In this document: positions 35,188 to 43,858 of the stretch, piece by piece | Layout: every line of letters begins with the position of its first letter | How positions within the stretch are numbered: position 1 is the first letter of the stretch | Source: Marinomonas posidonica IVIA-Po-181 | GTDB taxonomy: Bacteria; Pseudomonadota; Gammaproteobacteria; Pseudomonadales; Marinomonadaceae | Direction: 5' to 3' | NCBI RefSeq assembly: GCF_000214215.1 | Contig: NC_015559.1 | Location: 1,116,001-1,180,000, forward strand | DNA: 64,000 bases | The notes under the pieces: model-generated | The model's database searches: none | Seen by the model: only the letters and a program-made list of their open reading frames with translations | Told to the model about the DNA's origin: nothing | Made by a program: the position numbers and the translations under genes

Positions 35188-35928
35188 ATGAGAGGATTTG
35201 ATGGGCTTAGCTCAAGTAACTACGCACGTACTCGGCCTTTGTATCCTGCTGAATTTTATTATTGGCTGTTTCAGCAGGTGAATGCTTCAAGTGTGGTGTG
35301 GGATTGTGCTTGTGGAACAGGACAAGCATCGGTTGATCTAGCGGCCTATTTTGATCAAGTTGAGGCGTCTGATATCAGTGAATCTCAAATTAATGCCGCC
35401 ACCCCTCATCGTCGAGTGAATTACCAAGTATCACCGGCGGAAATAACTCACTACCCAGATCAGCATTTTGACTTAGTATGTGTTGCTCATGCTTTACACT
35501 GGTTCGATTTAGACGCTTTTTGGAAAGAATTAAAACGGGTGCTTAAACCCGGTGGTTTATTTGTCTGTTGGGGTTATAACCGATTGTTGGTAGGGGACGC
35601 AGAGGATCAGGCCATTACGCAGCATGTTATGCCTTTATTAGCGCCTTACTGGCCTCAACAAAGTCGGCTATTATGGAATGAGTATCGAGACATTGAATTC
35701 CCACTCGCCTTGATTGATGTGCCGGAGTTTGAGTTGATTTGTCACTGGACTGTGGCGCAAGTGAAAGATTTTATTTTTAGCTGGTCGGGGGCTCAAGAGT
35801 TTCTCGCCCAGCAGGGAGAAGAGGCTTTATTGACCAGCTTAGAGCCGTTGGAAAAAGCCTGGAGTAAGTTAAATCAAAAACAAGAAGTGAACTTACCGTT
35901 TTTTGTCAAAGCGGGTCGTTTTGCCTGA
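35188..35928 (+). CDS. class I SAM-dependent methyltransferase
   Basis: A 246-residue methyltransferase. Motif I is VVWDCACGTGQASVDL (about residue 36), the acidic end of the second strand is VEASDIS, and FDLVCVAHALHWFD followed by RVLKPGGLFVCWGY is the post-motif region. The overall pattern resembles the trans-aconitate/Crg1-like small-molecule group. The acceptor is unknown. GAGGAGG lies 6 bases before the ATG. It stands between the HAD gene and acs, without an obvious functional link. Confidence 0.82.
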   Translation: MRGFDGLSSSNYARTRPLYPAEFYYWLFQQVNASSVVWDCACGTGQASVDLAAYFDQVEASDISESQINAATPHRRVNYQVSPAEITHYPDQHFDLVCVAHALHWFDLDAFWKELKRVLKPGGLFVCWGYNRLLVGDAEDQAITQHVMPLLAPYWPQQSRLLWNEYRDIEFPLALIDVPEFELICHWTVAQVKDFIFSWSGAQEFLAQQGEEALLTSLEPLEKAWSKLNQKQEVNLPFFVKAGRFA

Positions 35929-36069
35929 TATAAAGTTTTGGTTGATCCTAATTTGCTTTTCGTAGTGAAGGTGAAACCAGAGATTAAGACTAAAGTGGAA
36001 TAGCTAGGCATTAGCAGACCGCTATAGTAGTTCTGCATCCGAATAAAAAAATTAACAATGGAGCGGGTT

Positions 36070-38028
36070 ATGAAATCATTATATAGCGCAATTTCAATTG
36101 AAGCGGAAAAGCAGGCCAATATCAGTCAGGCCGAGTTTGGAAAACGCTATCAAGAATCGATTGAAAACCCAGATGCATTTTGGGGCAGAGAAGGCTTGTG
36201 CTTAGACTGGTCTAAGCCATATACCAAGGTAAAAAATACCTCATTTGAGCGAGGTAACATCAGCATAAAATGGTTCGAAGATGGTGAGTTAAACGTGGCT
36301 CATAACTGCATCGATCGTCACCTTCCTCAACTGGCTGATAAAGTGGCTTATTACTGTGAAGGGGATTTAGAAAACGATGAAAAAGTTGCGATTACCTATC
36401 AAACTTTACACGATGAAGTAGGCCGATTGGCAAATGTGCTAAAGCGCCAAGGGGTTAAAAAAGGGGATCGTGTTGCCATTTATATGCCGATGATTCCCCA
36501 AGCCGTATACAGTATGTTGGCTTGTGCTCGCATTGGTGCTATTCACTCCGTTATTTTTGGTGGTTTTTCTGCCCATGCTATTGCCGATCGTTTAAACGAT
36601 TGTGGTGTGAAATTGGTGATTACCGCCGATGAAGGTAAGCGCGCTGGTAACACTATTCCATTAAAACATAACGTCGATATGGCGTTAGACAATAATGCTT
36701 GTCCTTTGGTAGAAAAAGTCCTGGTATGTCGTTACACACAGAAAGACATTCCATGGGTCGCAGGTCGTGATTTGGATTGGGCACAAGAAACGGCCAACGA
36801 ACCGACCTTCTGTCCTGCTGAACCTATGAACGCGGAAGACCCATTGTTCATTCTTTATACCTCAGGCTCAACAGGTAAACCAAAAGGGGTCGTTCACACA
36901 ACTGGGGGGTATTTGGTCTATGTCTCGATTACTCACGGCCTTGTGTTTGATTTAAAAGCGGATGATGTTTATTGGTGTGCAGCGGATGTCGGCTGGATTA
37001 CGGGCCATAGCTATATGGTATACGGGCCATTGGCGAATGGGGCAACCAGTCTTCTATTTGAAGGGGTGCCAACTTTCCCAGACTCTGGCCGTATTGGCCG
37101 TGTAGTTGACAAGTTTGGTGTCACTATCTTGTACACGGCACCAACGGCCATCCGAGCTTTGATGGCCAAAGGAGATGAGGCAACTCAATCCAGTGAGCGC
37201 AAATCTTTACGAATTTTGGGCAGTGTGGGTGAACCGATTAACCCAGAAGCTTGGTCTTGGTATTTTAGCGAAATCGGCAATAGTGCTTGTCCAATCGTCG
37301 ACACCTGGTGGCAAACCGAAACGGGCGGCATGATGATGACCCCTAGAATTGGTCAAGGGGACATTAAACCGGGTTTCTGTACTGGTCCTTTGTATGGCAT
37401 AAAACCTGCTTTGGTTGATGCTCAAGGTGTGGTGGTCGAGGATCAGGGGGCGTTAGCCGAAGGGGGGTTAGTCATAACGGACTCTTGGCCTGGGCAAGCG
37501 CGGACCGTTTATGGTGATCATGATCGTTTTGAACAAACCTATTTCAGTACCTTTGGTGGTATGTATTTTACGGGAGATGGAGCGTCTCGTGATGAAGACG
37601 GACATTATTTAATTACAGGCCGAATGGATGACGTGTTAAATGTGTCTGGTCACCGTTTGGGCACAGCTGAAATTGAAAGTGCTCTGGTTGCCCATCCATC
37701 GGTAGCGGAAGCGGCGATTGTAGGGTATCCACATGACATCAAAGGGCAAGGTATTTATGTTTATGTGACGCCAGTGGCGGGGGTGACGCCCGACGAAGAA
37801 TTGAGTAAATCTTTGAAACAGTTTGTGCGCCAAGAAATTGGCCCAATTGCGACACCGGATTTGATTCAGTGGGCGAGCCGAGGCCTTCCTAAAACCCGTT
37901 CAGGTAAGATTATGCGTCGTATTTTGCGCAAAATTGCGGCAAATGAACAAGATCAATTAGGTGATACCAGTACGCTGGCAGATCCTAGCGTGGTTGATGA
38001 TTTGATTGAAAACCGTTTAAATGAGTAG
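36070..38028 (+). CDS. acs: acetyl-CoA synthetase Acs
   Basis: A 652-residue AMP-forming acetyl-CoA synthetase, exactly the E. coli length. It activates acetate with ATP and CoA in the cytoplasm. The ATP loop [11 protein letters not shown] is near residue 266, [10 protein letters not shown] near 417, and the C-terminal [12 protein letters not shown] holds Lys613, the residue that is acetylated to switch Acs off. The ATG at 36070 is chosen because GGAG lies 6 bases upstream and because it gives the family length; an in-frame ATG at 36058 would add four residues. A LuxR-type regulator gene follows 29 bases later and probably shares the transcript. Confidence 0.95.
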   Translation: MKSLYSAISIEAEKQANISQAEFGKRYQESIENPDAFWGREGLCLDWSKPYTKVKNTSFERGNISIKWFEDGELNVAHNCIDRHLPQLADKVAYYCEGDLENDEKVAITYQTLHDEVGRLANVLKRQGVKKGDRVAIYMPMIPQAVYSMLACARIGAIHSVIFGGFSAHAIADRLNDCGVKLVITADEGKRAGNTIPLKHNVDMALDNNACPLVEKVLVCRYTQKDIPWVAGRDLDWAQETANEPTFCPAEPMNAEDPLFILYTSGSTGKPKGVVHTTGGYLVYVSITHGLVFDLKADDVYWCAADVGWITGHSYMVYGPLANGATSLLFEGVPTFPDSGRIGRVVDKFGVTILYTAPTAIRALMAKGDEATQSSERKSLRILGSVGEPINPEAWSWYFSEIGNSACPIVDTWWQTETGGMMMTPRIGQGDIKPGFCTGPLYGIKPALVDAQGVVVEDQGALAEGGLVITDSWPGQARTVYGDHDRFEQTYFSTFGGMYFTGDGASRDEDGHYLITGRMDDVLNVSGHRLGTAEIESALVAHPSVAEAAIVGYPHDIKGQGIYVYVTPVAGVTPDEELSKSLKQFVRQEIGPIATPDLIQWASRGLPKTRSGKIMRRILRKIAANEQDQLGDTSTLADPSVVDDLIENRLNE

Positions 38029-38057
38029 ACATAGTACCGATCTAATAAGGATAAAAT

Positions 38058-38708
38058 GTGCTGTCACTTGTTATCGCAGATGATCACCCTTTGTTTCGTA
38101 GCGCACTGAGTAGTGCGTTGCGGGCAGAAATTAAAGACATAGACATAGTCGAATCCAATGATTTGGATTCGACTATACGTTGTCTAGAGCAGGTGAAAGA
38201 TCTCGATCTTTTGCTATTGGATTTGAACATGCCAGGCAGTGGGGAACTGTATGGATTGATTCGTATCCGTCGTGATTACCCTGATGTGCCTGTGGCCATT
38301 ATTTCTGGCAGTGAAGACAGTGCTTTGGTCGCAAAAGTGATTGAAGCGGGTGCCTTGGGATTCATTCCAAAGACCAGTGAACCTGCTGTGTATGTTGAAG
38401 CCATAAATGAAATATTACGGGGCGACATTTGGCTACCAGAATTGCTTAAAAAAGAAGTCGACAATCAACCTGCGGCGGATTTGACCATGCAAAAGCGTGT
38501 TGCTGAGTTGACGCCACAACAATTCAAGGTGTTATGTTATTTGCATGAAGGTTTATTAAATAAGCAAATTGCTTATGAATTATCGATTTCTGAAGCGACT
38601 GTAAAAGCACATATTACGGCCATTTTTAGAAAGCTGGACATTAATAATCGAACGCAAGCTGTGTTGGTTGCCAGTGAACTCAAATTGCAAATGTCCCCCA
38701 ATGAATAG
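38058..38708 (+). CDS. LuxR-type response regulator linked to acs (CrbR/ErdR-like)
   Basis: A 216-residue two-component response regulator. The receiver has the acidic pair Asp8-Asp9, phospho-acceptor Asp55 in LLLDLNMPG, and Lys in GFIPKTS; the C-terminal LuxR helix-turn-helix contains LTPQQFKVLCYL and ANIT-type recognition sequence SEATVKAHITAIF. The GTG start follows AAGGAT. In Vibrio and Pseudomonas a LuxR-type regulator (CrbR, ErdR) partnered with a transporter-kinase hybrid (CrbS, MxtR) activates acs; this position directly after acs suggests the same role. The partner kinase is not in this window. Its 5' coding region contains two strong hairpins. Confidence 0.88.
   Translation: MLSLVIADDHPLFRSALSSALRAEIKDIDIVESNDLDSTIRCLEQVKDLDLLLLDLNMPGSGELYGLIRIRRDYPDVPVAIISGSEDSALVAKVIEAGALGFIPKTSEPAVYVEAINEILRGDIWLPELLKKEVDNQPAADLTMQKRVAELTPQQFKVLCYLHEGLLNKQIAYELSISEATVKAHITAIFRKLDINNRTQAVLVASELKLQMSPNE
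38102..38117 (+). repeat. short stem-loop in the 5' coding region of the acs-linked regulator
   Basis: CGCACT (38102-38107) pairs with AGTGCG (38112-38117) around GAGT, with one or two more weak outer pairs. It lies 45 bases into the gene and 27 bases before a larger hairpin. Confidence 0.5.
38145..38176 (+). repeat. 14-bp perfect hairpin inside the regulator gene
   Basis: ATAGTCGAATCCAA (38145-38158) and TTGGATTCGACTAT (38163-38176) are exact reverse complements around the loop TGAT. The pair encodes part of the receiver between its second strand and helix (VESNDLDST). Nothing in the protein family demands this symmetry. Confidence 0.85.
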
Positions 38709-38714
38709 CGTCGA

Positions 38715-38981
38715 CTAGGATGGACGCTCTTCTTCTGAGTCTTCTTTAGTGTGACAGCATGATATTTTTTCTGGCACCGGATCTTCTCCTCCCTCATGCC
38801 ATGGATGACATTTAGACAACCTTCTGATGCTTAAATAACTGCCTTTTATGACACCAAAACGTTCTATGGCTTGCAGGCTATATTGAGAGCAGGATGGGTA
38901 AAATCGACAGTTATTGCCCAACAATGGGCTAATCCCATATTGGTAAGCTTTTATTAAAAGCAGAGCAAGGGTTTTGATCAT
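38715..38981 (-). CDS. yidD: membrane protein insertion efficiency factor YidD
   Basis: An 88-residue YidD. The family signature is complete: [27 protein letters not shown] with its Cys pair (quoted in part), [17 protein letters not shown], and GEDPVPE. It is an amphipathic inner-membrane-associated protein that helps YidC insert proteins. The C-terminal [14 protein letters not shown] tail is an extension of low complexity. The usual neighbours rnpA and yidC are absent here; it is convergent with the response-regulator gene, 6 bases away, and divergent from pheA. Confidence 0.93.
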   Translation of the reverse strand: MIKTLALLLIKAYQYGISPLLGNNCRFYPSCSQYSLQAIERFGVIKGSYLSIRRLSKCHPWHEGGEDPVPEKISCCHTKEDSEEERPS

Positions 38982-39074
38982 AGGTTGCTGTCAACTTGTT
39001 GTCTGAAATAAGGATGTATATCTTAGTGTCTATTTGATAATGTAAAACAATTCTTATTAAGACCCTATTATATT

Positions 39075-39941
39075 ATGCCTGATTCCTCTTTAACACTTGA
39101 TGCCAGTCAAATCGTCGCATATCAAGGCGAACCTGGTGCTTATTCCCATTTAGCTTGCAAACATACCTTCCCAGATTGGACGAGCGTTAATTGTGCGACG
39201 TTTGCAGACGCTTTACACAGGGTGGAACAAGGCGATGCATTTTACGCCATGATTCCCGTTGAAAACTCTACGGCAGGTCGTGTTGAAGAGATATACCGCG
39301 AATTACGCAAAACACAGTTGTTTGTTGTCAAAGAGCACTTCGAGCCGGTGAATCACTGTTTGATCGCCCGTGATGACATGACGTTAGATCAAGTGACACG
39401 AATTGGTAGTCACCCTCAAGCGTTAGCTCAGTGTGATGGCAACATTAAGGCGTTGGGGGTCAAAAATCAGGCCATGTACGACACAGCGGGTGCGGCCAAA
39501 CACATTGCTGAGCAGGATGAACCGGGCTTAGCGGTGATTTCATCCGAGTTGGCGGCTGAGTTATACGGTTTGAAGGTGCTGCAACCCCATTTCAATGATA
39601 CTCAAGGCAATACCACGCGATTTTTGGTATTCTCTCGTCAGCAAAAAATGCCTGTATATGAATCAGAGCATACTTATATTACGTCCTTTATGTTTCGTGT
39701 GCGCAATATGCCTGCGGCTTTGTATAAAGCCATGGGGGGCTTTGCAACACAAGGCATTAATATGCTGAAATTGGAAAGTTATATGGTGAATGGCAATTTT
39801 ACCGCGACCCAATTTTATGTGGATGTAGAAGCCCATTTCCAAGCGCCAGCCATGCAGGCTGCGCTCGAAGAGTTACGTTTTTTTTCGGAAGAAGTGCGTA
39901 TTTTAGGCACCTATTTAGCGGATGAGTATAGGCTGAAATAG
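39075..39941 (+). CDS. pheA: prephenate dehydratase (monofunctional PheA)
   Basis: A 288-residue prephenate dehydratase with a C-terminal ACT domain, making phenylpyruvate for phenylalanine synthesis. The catalytic domain shows AYQGEPGAYSHLAC and PVENSTAGRVEEIY, with the TRF triad as NTTRFLVF near residue 180. The ACT domain has KLESYMVNGNFTATQFYVD, where the phenylalanine-binding ESRP of enterobacterial PheA reads ESYM. No chorismate mutase domain is present, unlike the fused P-protein common in gammaproteobacteria. The wording is like the alphaproteobacterial single-domain type. The TonB receptor gene follows 5 bases later. Confidence 0.9.
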   Translation: MPDSSLTLDASQIVAYQGEPGAYSHLACKHTFPDWTSVNCATFADALHRVEQGDAFYAMIPVENSTAGRVEEIYRELRKTQLFVVKEHFEPVNHCLIARDDMTLDQVTRIGSHPQALAQCDGNIKALGVKNQAMYDTAGAAKHIAEQDEPGLAVISSELAAELYGLKVLQPHFNDTQGNTTRFLVFSRQQKMPVYESEHTYITSFMFRVRNMPAALYKAMGGFATQGINMLKLESYMVNGNFTATQFYVDVEAHFQAPAMQAALEELRFFSEEVRILGTYLADEYRLK

Positions 39942-39946
39942 ATAGT

Positions 39947-41986
39947 ATGCGATCTCACTTTTTATTGTTGTTGTGTTTCTGTAGTGCCCCGGCTTGGGCT
40001 GAAGAAGACCGATTCTTTTTGGATATGGATGCTTTAGGAAGCTCAGACCTTTCCGACACACAGTTGGGTGGATATGACGGTTTTCTAGAGGACATTCCTG
40101 TTGTTGTAACACCCTCAAAAATTCCTCAACCTAGAGTGGATGTGTCATCTAGCTTATCCGTGTTAGATGGTGAATTCATTCGTCGAGTCAATGTGCAATA
40201 CGTTGAGGATCTATTGCAGTTTGTGCCTGGCTTTTCAGTGGTGCCGTACCGTGCTTCCAGTCAGATTGTGGCGTCCTATCATGGTACTCAACTTGATCAA
40301 TATCGCCGTATTCAAGTATTGATTAATGGTCGTTCTGTCTACAGTGTTGGTCTTGCGCGAGTTGAGTGGGCGACTTTACCTTTGAATATTGAAGACGTTG
40401 CACGTGTGGAAATCAACCGTGGCCCGAATGCCGCCAGTTATGGTATTAACTCTTTTTTTGCCGTGGTCAATATCATTACTCGTTCGCCCTTGGAAACTCT
40501 TGGGAATAGTGTAACGGCTTACGCTGGGTCGCAAGGAGATATGCGTTTGTACGGTCAGCACAGTGGCTTAGGCAAAAAGGATTGGAGTTATCGAGCATCG
40601 GCTTCTACAACTAAGGTGGCTGGTTTTGACTTAGACGCTGATGGGGATGAACGACATGATGGCCATGGTGCTACCATGGGAAATGTCTTTCTACAGCAAG
40701 AAAGCTCGGACAGTCGTTTTGACTTGGACATTGGCGCAAGCCATTTAAAGGCTAATATTGACCCCTCGAATTATGAGTCAAATTCCTCAACTGGTTCATA
40801 TGACACCAATGACCCTTTGCGAATCGTTGATAGAGAATACATTAAAGTAGGCTTTAGTCAGCAAACTTCTGCCAATCATGAATTAAAACTGCAATATTAT
40901 TATGACCAATCTGATGCAAATGAATACCATGAAACCCTATTGAATTATCAGTTCTATAACCTGATATTTGGTGGTTCAGAAACGGAAAATGTTAATGATT
41001 CGTATGAGTTGGATTTAATTGAGACGCGCCATGATATTGAATTACAAAGTACTTGGCAGGCCTCAGATCAACTTAGGATGATTTCAGCTTTGGGTTACCG
41101 CTGGGAAAAAGCTGAATCAGAGCATTATTTATCTGGTATTGCTCGGGATGAAGTTTTTCGATTGTCTTCTAATATAGAATATCGAGCTGACCAGCATTGG
41201 GTGCTGAATACGGGTGCTATGTTGGAACACAGTGAATTGAGTGGAACTTTTTTGTCCCCTAAATTGGGTGTGACCTATAAGTTATCAGAGCAAGATTCGT
41301 TACGTTTTAATGTTTCGAAGGCTGTTCGTACGCCAGATTTATCTGATCAACACTTCCGCTGGCACTTCGTTTTATCAAACGGCGACAGTTCAACGGTGAC
41401 CTATGCTGATGAGGGGGAAGAAGAAGAAAAAATCACCTCGTATGAGCTTGGTTATTATCGTTACTGGCCTACAAACGGTCTATCATTGGACATCAAGTTG
41501 TATCATGACGAAGTGGATGAGATGGTTCTCAGTTCAAAAGTTTTTAGCGCCTTATCTGGTACGGACGCACCAATAGAAGAAGGGGTGACAGAAGACGTCA
41601 TCATCGATGGGGTGGAGCTGGAGCTGGATTGGCGTTCTCGCTCAGGCGCGATCACGCGTTTTACCTATGCATATCAAGACACGCAAACCGATAATTCAAC
41701 ACTGGAGCGAGCCACAACCCCCATTATGATGTCGTTGTTCAGTAGTTTGCCGTTATCAGACCATTGGTCTATTCAAGGTTATTACTGGTATGGCAAAGAG
41801 TTAGGAGGACGAGATTATCAAGTGGCTAACAGTTGGTTGGCTTATCGTCATTCATTTGGTCTATATAGCAAAGCCACTTTCGGGACTGGAGTTGAAGTTC
41901 GTTTAGACGATAATGCCTTGGTTTCTAGGAACAACGTTTTAGAAAAAGATGCCTATACTTATGTTTTTGCAAGTCTTACCTTTTAA
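39947..41986 (+). CDS. TonB-dependent outer-membrane receptor
   Basis: A 679-residue receptor with a signal peptide (cleavage near APAWAEED). A TonB-box-like IPVVVTPSKI near residue 50 precedes the plug domain (about 60-170), with VLINGRSVYS and VEINRGPNAASYGINSFFAVVNIITR (conserved plug end, quoted in part). The rest is a beta-barrel ending in the aromatic residue Phe (YVFASLTF), as required for outer-membrane insertion. It imports a large or scarce ligand using TonB energy. It starts 5 bases after pheA and is followed 17 bases later by a binding-like protein gene, which may be its periplasmic partner. There is no Fur box in view, so iron is not indicated. Confidence 0.88.
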   Translation: MRSHFLLLLCFCSAPAWAEEDRFFLDMDALGSSDLSDTQLGGYDGFLEDIPVVVTPSKIPQPRVDVSSSLSVLDGEFIRRVNVQYVEDLLQFVPGFSVVPYRASSQIVASYHGTQLDQYRRIQVLINGRSVYSVGLARVEWATLPLNIEDVARVEINRGPNAASYGINSFFAVVNIITRSPLETLGNSVTAYAGSQGDMRLYGQHSGLGKKDWSYRASASTTKVAGFDLDADGDERHDGHGATMGNVFLQQESSDSRFDLDIGASHLKANIDPSNYESNSSTGSYDTNDPLRIVDREYIKVGFSQQTSANHELKLQYYYDQSDANEYHETLLNYQFYNLIFGGSETENVNDSYELDLIETRHDIELQSTWQASDQLRMISALGYRWEKAESEHYLSGIARDEVFRLSSNIEYRADQHWVLNTGAMLEHSELSGTFLSPKLGVTYKLSEQDSLRFNVSKAVRTPDLSDQHFRWHFVLSNGDSSTVTYADEGEEEEKITSYELGYYRYWPTNGLSLDIKLYHDEVDEMVLSSKVFSALSGTDAPIEEGVTEDVIIDGVELELDWRSRSGAITRFTYAYQDTQTDNSTLERATTPIMMSLFSSLPLSDHWSIQGYYWYGKELGGRDYQVANSWLAYRHSFGLYSKATFGTGVEVRLDDNALVSRNNVLEKDAYTYVFASLTF

Positions 41987-42003
41987 GTTAGGTTGATCGA
42001 AAA

Positions 42004-42909
42004 GTGAAAAGGATTTTTTCGGTTTTTTTAGGATGGCTGTTGGCGTTTCAAGCTTCCGCTTCCATCTATGTACTGCACGATACGGAAGAGAGTTCGGTAC
42101 GATCTTTGACGTTTCAGCTTTCTAAGCGTCTTGAAATTAGTGATTCACTGATTCCGATTCGTCCCCCTCACTTTCTCAATAACATTAGTCGCATGGATGA
42201 TCAGGATATGGTTATCGCGGTTGGTCGTGATAGCTTCCAGCAAGCCTGTTTATCGATGTCGCGAGGAGCGGTTTTCGCGCTCTTTATTGGTGAAGAAGAA
42301 TATCAGGCTATTCGCGCTAGCTGTTCAGTGCCGACGAGTGGCGTGTTTTCTGGAGCCCCAATCGAAAAACGACTGGCTTTACTCAAAGCCATCTGGTTAA
42401 ACCCGAAACCCTTAGCCGTTTTATATTCTGATGCCATTAACCTTGACCAAGCTTCAATGGTGAGTACGGCCGCTAAATTTGGTTTTGATTTTGTGTTCTG
42501 GCAAACACCGACAGACCGCATATCGGTGCTTAGGTCATTGACTTTGCTAATGGATGAATCAGATCTGATTTTTTCTATTGTTGACAGTCAGTTGTATCAG
42601 CAGGGCAATGCCCAAGATATGTTAAAATTATTGTTCCATCAGCAAAAGGTCATGGTGGGGTCTTCCTTTGCATTTGTGCGAGCAGGTGCGCTCTTTGCCA
42701 TTCACTCAGATGCGAAGAACAAATTGGCCCTATTAAGTCTGATGATTCAAAATTGGTGTACGAAGGGGAGGATGGTCGAGGCCGCTTATCCTGAGTCGCT
42801 GCGAGTGAGCTTTAATCCCTATTTGGTTAAAGCTCATGGTATTGTCCTGCCTTCAAAACTGTATTTAAAAGACCAGTTTGGTCTTTGCTCAGATAGTAAT
42901 TGCCAATAA
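42004..42909 (+). CDS. periplasmic ABC-substrate-binding-like protein paired with the TonB receptor
   Basis: A 301-residue secreted protein with a signal peptide (AFQASASIYVL). The middle part (VFSGAPIEKRLALLKAIWL; KPLAVLYSD) and VMVGSSFAFVRAGALFAIHSD resemble the PF04392-type binding-protein fold, a family seen next to TonB receptors and sensor genes. No ABC permease or ATPase gene accompanies it. The start is a GTG at 42004 with a weak ribosome-binding site. It may carry the receptor's ligand in the periplasm or sense it; both are guesses. The family assignment is moderate. Confidence 0.65.
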   Translation: MKRIFSVFLGWLLAFQASASIYVLHDTEESSVRSLTFQLSKRLEISDSLIPIRPPHFLNNISRMDDQDMVIAVGRDSFQQACLSMSRGAVFALFIGEEEYQAIRASCSVPTSGVFSGAPIEKRLALLKAIWLNPKPLAVLYSDAINLDQASMVSTAAKFGFDFVFWQTPTDRISVLRSLTLLMDESDLIFSIVDSQLYQQGNAQDMLKLLFHQQKVMVGSSFAFVRAGALFAIHSDAKNKLALLSLMIQNWCTKGRMVEAAYPESLRVSFNPYLVKAHGIVLPSKLYLKDQFGLCSDSNCQ

Positions 42910-42969
42910 CGCGCTAGTCATGTGTTTTATGTGATCTAGTGTGTTTTGCTGAAGGTCCACTCAGATTAA

Positions 42970-43023
42970 GGAAGGTATGAACAAGTTCACATGCTGAGGC
43001 AAGAGGACTTATTCGCACCTTCC
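42970..43023. mobile_element. 54-bp IS5-like miniature element with TTAA target duplication
   Basis: The element is bounded by GGAAGGTATGAACAAG (42970-42985) and CTTATTCGCACCTTCC (43008-43023), inverted repeats that agree at 13 of 16 positions. The right one equals the 16-bp terminal repeat of E. coli IS5 as I recall it. Both sides are flanked by TTAA (42966-42969, 43024-43027), which fits the 4-bp YTAR duplication of IS5. The 22-base interior has no coding capacity. The right TTAA supplies the stop codon of the esterase gene. Confidence 0.75.
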
Positions 43024-43779
43024 TTAACGTAAAAAGCGTTTTACTAAGCTGGTGAATGGCACTGGTTTTTCGGCATGTAACCAATGGCCAGTGCCGGCCA
43101 AAATTTTAAAACTGGCATTGGGAAAGGCGTGTAATATACTGTCTTGATATTCTGTCACTATGTAATCCGATTTCTCTCCTTTGATGAATAAGGTCGCGAT
43201 CGGGTTGCCTTTCATTAAGTCAGGTTTGGCTAAAATGGTGGGATAGGCTTTTGCAATGTGATCCACGGCTAATCTCAGCTGTAAGCCTTGGTCTGTTTTC
43301 GAGAGGTTTTTTAATAGGAACTGACGGATTGGCAAGCTTGGTTCATATGGTGTGAGTATGCTATCCGCTTCTTTACGGTTTGATATTGTTTGAGTTTGAA
43401 GCGCTTGTAGGCCTTCTAAGATCTTTGTGTGGCTAGGTTGATAATCAACCGGGGCGATGTCCACTACAATGAGCTTTTCGATATTGTTGGTTAAGCTGGC
43501 CATTTGCATGGCGACTTTGCCGCCCATTGAGTGTCCTAAGAGATAGAAACGTTCTAAGCCAGCCTCTTGTGTCCAATCTAGCACCGCCTGAGCCATTTTA
43601 GGATAGGTGGCCTCAGACATTGGTGACGATTGGCCATGATTGGGAAGGTCAATACAGTACACGGTAAACTGTTCAGCAAGAGATTGTGCGATAGAGTGCC
43701 AGTTATCAGCATTGCCAAATAAACCATGGATGACAATGAGATTTGGGCCGGTGGAACCATACTGTTTAACGTGTGTCAT
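43024..43779 (-). CDS. ybfF: alpha/beta-fold hydrolase, YbfF-like esterase
   Basis: A 251-residue alpha/beta hydrolase. LIVIHGLFGNADNWH is the oxyanion-hole loop, GHSMGGK near residue 93 holds the nucleophile Ser, and the C-terminal GTGHWLHAEKP holds the catalytic His. Length and motifs match YbfF, an acyl-CoA/ester hydrolase. Physiological substrate unknown. The stop codon lies in the TTAA duplication of the adjacent mini-element. It diverges from the phosphotransferase gene with 79 bases between. Confidence 0.87.
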   Translation of the reverse strand: MTHVKQYGSTGPNLIVIHGLFGNADNWHSIAQSLAEQFTVYCIDLPNHGQSSPMSEATYPKMAQAVLDWTQEAGLERFYLLGHSMGGKVAMQMASLTNNIEKLIVVDIAPVDYQPSHTKILEGLQALQTQTISNRKEADSILTPYEPSLPIRQFLLKNLSKTDQGLQLRLAVDHIAKAYPTILAKPDLMKGNPIATLFIKGEKSDYIVTEYQDSILHAFPNASFKILAGTGHWLHAEKPVPFTSLVKRFLR

Positions 43780-43858
43780 ACTAACCTTATTTTATCCGAG
43801 TTTCGGGCTATTGTAGCAAGCGATACTGGTTGTCGTCTTCCATTAGAGTGGTATTAAC

